From: Roseibacillus ishigakijimensis
GTDB taxonomy: Bacteria; Verrucomicrobiota; Verrucomicrobiia; Verrucomicrobiales; Akkermansiaceae
Length of the DNA: 38,250 nt
Assembly (NCBI RefSeq): GCF_016595415.1
Contig: NZ_JAENIO010000040.1
Coordinates: forward strand, 1 to 38,250
Direction of reading: 5' to 3'
The position numbers and the translations under genes were made by a program. The notes under the pieces were generated by a model. The model ran no database searches. It was not told the DNA's origin and saw only the letters and a program-made list of their open reading frames with translations. Position 1 is the stretch's first letter; every line of letters starts with the position of its first letter. This document shows positions 35,706-38,250 of this stretch, piece by piece.

Positions 35706-37928
35706 ATGAAGTCCACGATTCTCTTTTTTCTTCTTTCGCCCCTCACTCTTGTTCCACTTTCCGCCCAGTTTCAGGTCGGTTCCGAGAGCTATCCCACCTT
35801 GGCGGAGGTCCGCGATCAGGTGCGGGCTTTGCCCAAAGATGAGCCGGTCACGATTACAGTGGCGGCGGGGCGCTATGAGTTGACGGAGCCGGTCCGGTTC
35901 ACGGCTGCAGACAGTGGTCGTCCGGAGGCCCCCATCACCTACCGCGCGGAGGGGGAGGTTGTTTTTGACGGTTCGGTGCCTCTCTCGCTGCAGGGCTGGG
36001 AGACGGTGGCGGGGGAGGAAGAGTTGGCCCGCCTGAGTGAAGCGGCCCGGGGGCAGGTGGTGAAAGTCGCGGTGCGCGAGGAGCAGGCGCACCAGCTGTT
36101 GCGTCAGGCCTCGCCCTCCCGCACGCTGGTCATGCAGGATGCGGAGCTCCTGCGCCTGTCGCGTTTTCCCAATGTCGGCTTTGCCCATGCCAAGGAACTC
36201 CTGGAGGCTGATGAGGGCACCCGCTTCCAGATCAAGCCAGTGATGGGGACCTGGGAAGAGCCCAAGGGCCCGCTCTTTACCCTGCGGGAGGAGCCTGCTG
36301 GAACCTGGCAGCAGTGGGCGCGCGAGGTCGAGTCGACCCGCCGGGTGATGGCCTCCGGCTACCTCAGTGCGCAATGGTATCGCTCCAGCCAGCGGTTGCG
36401 CTCGGTGGATGCGGAGACGGGGGCCATCCGTTTCGTGCAGCAGACTCGCTATGGGCTGGAGGAGATGGTGCATCAGTTCCAGTCCCGGCAGGCCTTCTAC
36501 CATTTGCTCTGCGAGATCGATGAGCCGGGGGAGTGGTATTACGATCACGAGAGCCGGGAATTCTACTTTTGGCCGGTGGCTCCTGTCGGCGAGGAGACGC
36601 GTCTGTCTTTCAGTGCGGGGGAGGGGTTTTTGCATCTGGACGGGGCCAGTCATCTGCGCTTCGAGGGCTTTTCGGCCCGGGGCTTTGCCCAGGGAGAGAT
36701 CGTGCGTATTTCCGGCGGGGAGGACAACGAGGTCCGCGCGGGTCAGTTCTTCCAATCGACGGCCACTGCTCTCTCGGTGGCAGGCAAAAACAACCGGGTG
36801 CGGGGCTGTGATGTCTTCGATGTCACTCGTTTTGCCCGTCTGGCTGGCGGGGTGGCCAGCTCCGCGGAGATCACGCCGGGCGGCAATGTCATTGCCAATT
36901 GTCACTTCTACCTTGATGCCTTGGCCGGGGCTTCGCCCAGTGTGGGCATCAGCGGGGTGGGGCAAATTTTCCGGAACAACCTCATCCACAATATTCCTGG
37001 TCAGGCAGTGGTCTTCCGTGGCAATGACCACCTCATCGAGCGCAACGAGTTTTTCAATATCGGCTTCGAGGAAGGCGATGGGGCGACGATCTATACCGGA
37101 GCCGAATTCTGGGGCTACGGGGTCAAGCTGCGGCACAACTTCCTTCACCACATCATGTCGACCGATGGTCTGATGACGCGCTCAGGCATCATGCTCGATG
37201 ACCACCACTCGGGCACGGAGGTTCTGGAAAACATCTTTTACAAAACAGGCCATGGCTCCCTCGCCATCAACGGCGGAACGGGGTTGACCGTGCATGGCAA
37301 CATCTTCTTGAACGGCAATCATGGCGTGTGGGTGCGCATCATTGGCGATGTGAAAGGACGCATTGCGAACCTGGCAAAGTTCGAGACTGGTGAGCTGAAG
37401 CGCGGTGACAAGCATGATTACATCTGGCGCACCGAGCAGGTAGTGGGGGAAAACGGCTGGAATAAAGAGCCTTGGACCAAGTATCCCACCTTTGCCAAAG
37501 TGATGAATCAGCCCAATGAACGGCGTTTTTTCCCCATCGAGATCGATGTGCGCGATACCTTGGGAGCGAATATGAGCGAAGGCCTCACTTATCGCCACCC
37601 GCAAATCCCGGCCGAGTGGTTGACCTTCCACGGCACGCGGGAGATTGATCCTCAGCAAGTGTTCCAGAATCCCGAGGCCCTCGACTTCCGCTACCGCGCG
37701 GAGAGTGCGGAGGGGATGCCCGCGATCCCGTTCCCGGAAATTGGCCTGGTGCTGGATGATAGCCGCAGGGCCATGCCGGAAAAAGCCGCCTACCGCCAGG
37801 TGGTGCGCGAGCACTTCCGTGGCCGTCCTTCCTGCGACCGTCGGGCCAAGTATGACTTCGACAAGGTCAATGAGACGATTTACTGGAACAGTGGTCGGGT
37901 GCTGCAAGAGCTGCCCCTCAGCCACTAG
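35706..37928 (+). CDS. Secreted right-handed beta-helix protein
   Basis: A 740-residue protein with a signal peptide (about 1-20, ends PLSAQFQ). It starts with YPTLAEVRDQVRALP and then a segment (VAAGRYELTEPVRF and APITYRAEGEVVFDGS) that is common in secreted beta-helix proteins acting on polysaccharides. The middle and C-terminal parts contain repeated short strands with Asn ladders: HNIPGQAV..., LIERNEFFNIG, GATIYTGAEFWGYGVKLRHNFLHH, IMLDDHHSGTEVLENIFYKTG and GTGLTVHGNIFLNGNHGVWV. Pectate-lyase-fold polysaccharide lyases and glycoside hydrolases have this design. Catalytic residues cannot be assigned, so the substrate is unknown. A GA-rich ribosome site (GAGGGGGG) precedes the ATG. Confidence 0.8.
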   Translation: MKSTILFFLLSPLTLVPLSAQFQVGSESYPTLAEVRDQVRALPKDEPVTITVAAGRYELTEPVRFTAADSGRPEAPITYRAEGEVVFDGSVPLSLQGWETVAGEEELARLSEAARGQVVKVAVREEQAHQLLRQASPSRTLVMQDAELLRLSRFPNVGFAHAKELLEADEGTRFQIKPVMGTWEEPKGPLFTLREEPAGTWQQWAREVESTRRVMASGYLSAQWYRSSQRLRSVDAETGAIRFVQQTRYGLEEMVHQFQSRQAFYHLLCEIDEPGEWYYDHESREFYFWPVAPVGEETRLSFSAGEGFLHLDGASHLRFEGFSARGFAQGEIVRISGGEDNEVRAGQFFQSTATALSVAGKNNRVRGCDVFDVTRFARLAGGVASSAEITPGGNVIANCHFYLDALAGASPSVGISGVGQIFRNNLIHNIPGQAVVFRGNDHLIERNEFFNIGFEEGDGATIYTGAEFWGYGVKLRHNFLHHIMSTDGLMTRSGIMLDDHHSGTEVLENIFYKTGHGSLAINGGTGLTVHGNIFLNGNHGVWVRIIGDVKGRIANLAKFETGELKRGDKHDYIWRTEQVVGENGWNKEPWTKYPTFAKVMNQPNERRFFPIEIDVRDTLGANMSEGLTYRHPQIPAEWLTFHGTREIDPQQVFQNPEALDFRYRAESAEGMPAIPFPEIGLVLDDSRRAMPEKAAYRQVVREHFRGRPSCDRRAKYDFDKVNETIYWNSGRVLQELPLSH

Positions 37929-37934
37929 GGGCCG

Positions 37935-38250
37935 CTAGCGGGGCTTGCTTTTGAGGGCTTCGAAGACGGGCGGCGGCACGTAGCGCTGCACCGTCTTTTC
38001 CCACCCCAGTGGGCCAATCAGGCTTTCCACCATGCTGGAGGAGACCTGAGCCAGCTCGCGGGGCGGCATCAGGAAGCAGGTGGTGATGGTGGGGGCGAGG
38101 TCGTTGTTGATGTGGCGCATCACGCGCTCGTATTCGTAATCGCCGGGGGAGCGGATGCCGCGCAGGATGTAGGCCGCACCTTTTTCCGCCGCGTAGTCGA
38201 CCAGATAGCGATTGTCGAAGTGCTCGATGGTGAGGTGTTCGTGGGGGGGG
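37935..38250 (-). CDS. coaD: Phosphopantetheine adenylyltransferase, C-terminal part
   Basis: About 104 residues of the C-terminus of the CoA-biosynthesis enzyme that adenylylates 4'-phosphopantetheine; the rest lies beyond the window edge. Visible family features are the [14 protein letters not shown] stretch (R-G-x-R then YEYE, contacting ATP), [19 protein letters not shown] and the SSSMV motif near the active site, then the C-terminal helix with FEAL. The stop TAG lies within CCGCTAGCGG. It converges with the beta-helix gene with a six-base gap. Confidence 0.85.
   Translation of the reverse strand, partial: PPHEHLTIEHFDNRYLVDYAAEKGAAYILRGIRSPGDYEYERVMRHINNDLAPTITTCFLMPPRELAQVSSSMVESLIGPLGWEKTVQRYVPPPVFEALKSKPR

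Noticed and set aside
35547..37151. 534-aa minus-strand ORF opposite the beta-helix gene
   Set aside because: Shadow frame produced by GC-rich codon positions; it runs across the ends of two real genes.

Overview
The window looks like a chromosomal segment of a Verrucomicrobiota bacterium (class Verrucomicrobiae, perhaps a Roseibacillus/Luteolibacter-like lineage). The basis is gene content only: a very large pilin-signal protein of the Verru_Chthon cassette A type, twin secreted LamG / thrombospondin type 3 repeat giants, an enlarged PVC-type GreA, a GT-A/GT-B glycosyltransferase trio, a secreted squalene-cyclase-fold protein beside a DUF4175-like membrane protein, and a moderately GC-rich composition. 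I see no rRNA, tRNA, CRISPR array, integrase, transposase or phage gene.

Layout. (1) 1-2301, plus strand: three tightly packed sugar-transfer genes, the tail of a surface-polysaccharide cluster. (2) 2302-2889: non-coding, with a dispersed repeat and a minus-strand terminator. (3) 2890-11500, minus strand: a six-gene cassette, read from right to left: DUF4175-like membrane protein with a long coiled coil, small secreted Gln/Gly-rich protein, secreted terpene-cyclase-fold protein, then three divergent paralogues that each have two small beta-barrel units, a jelly roll and two more small barrel units. Adjacent genes overlap or lie only a few bases apart. This is the best candidate here for an undescribed system, probably cell-envelope or surface. 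(4) 11740-17951, minus strand: two tandem secreted LamG-TSP3-LamG proteins of about 940 residues, each with its own terminator, separated by a 128-bp tandem repeat. (5) 18252-22739, plus strand: the Verru_Chthon A-type protein plus a small secreted partner, closed by a terminator and followed by a REP-like palindrome. (6) 23020-25764, minus strand: a LuxR-type regulator, leuB and a conserved-looking hypothetical gene. (7) 25878-29812, plus strand: a second copy of the dispersed repeat, then ECF sigma factor, single-pass membrane partner (putative anti-sigma), PDZ protein and long GreA. (8) 29854-34275: housekeeping genes eno, rplI, a DUF937 gene, sufE and sufS. (9) 34603-37928, plus strand: two secreted proteins, one a probably degenerate M60-like peptidase and one a right-handed beta-helix protein. 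(10) 37935-38250, minus strand: the C-terminal part of coaD, cut by the window edge.

Many products carry signal peptides or membrane anchors, so the accessory part of the window is mostly devoted to the cell envelope and surface. Core metabolism (leuB, eno, rplI, sufS/sufE, coaD) is interspersed in small units. Intrinsic terminators are unusually easy to see and delimit most of the transcription units. Product names rest on reading the translated sequences by eye; no database search was run.
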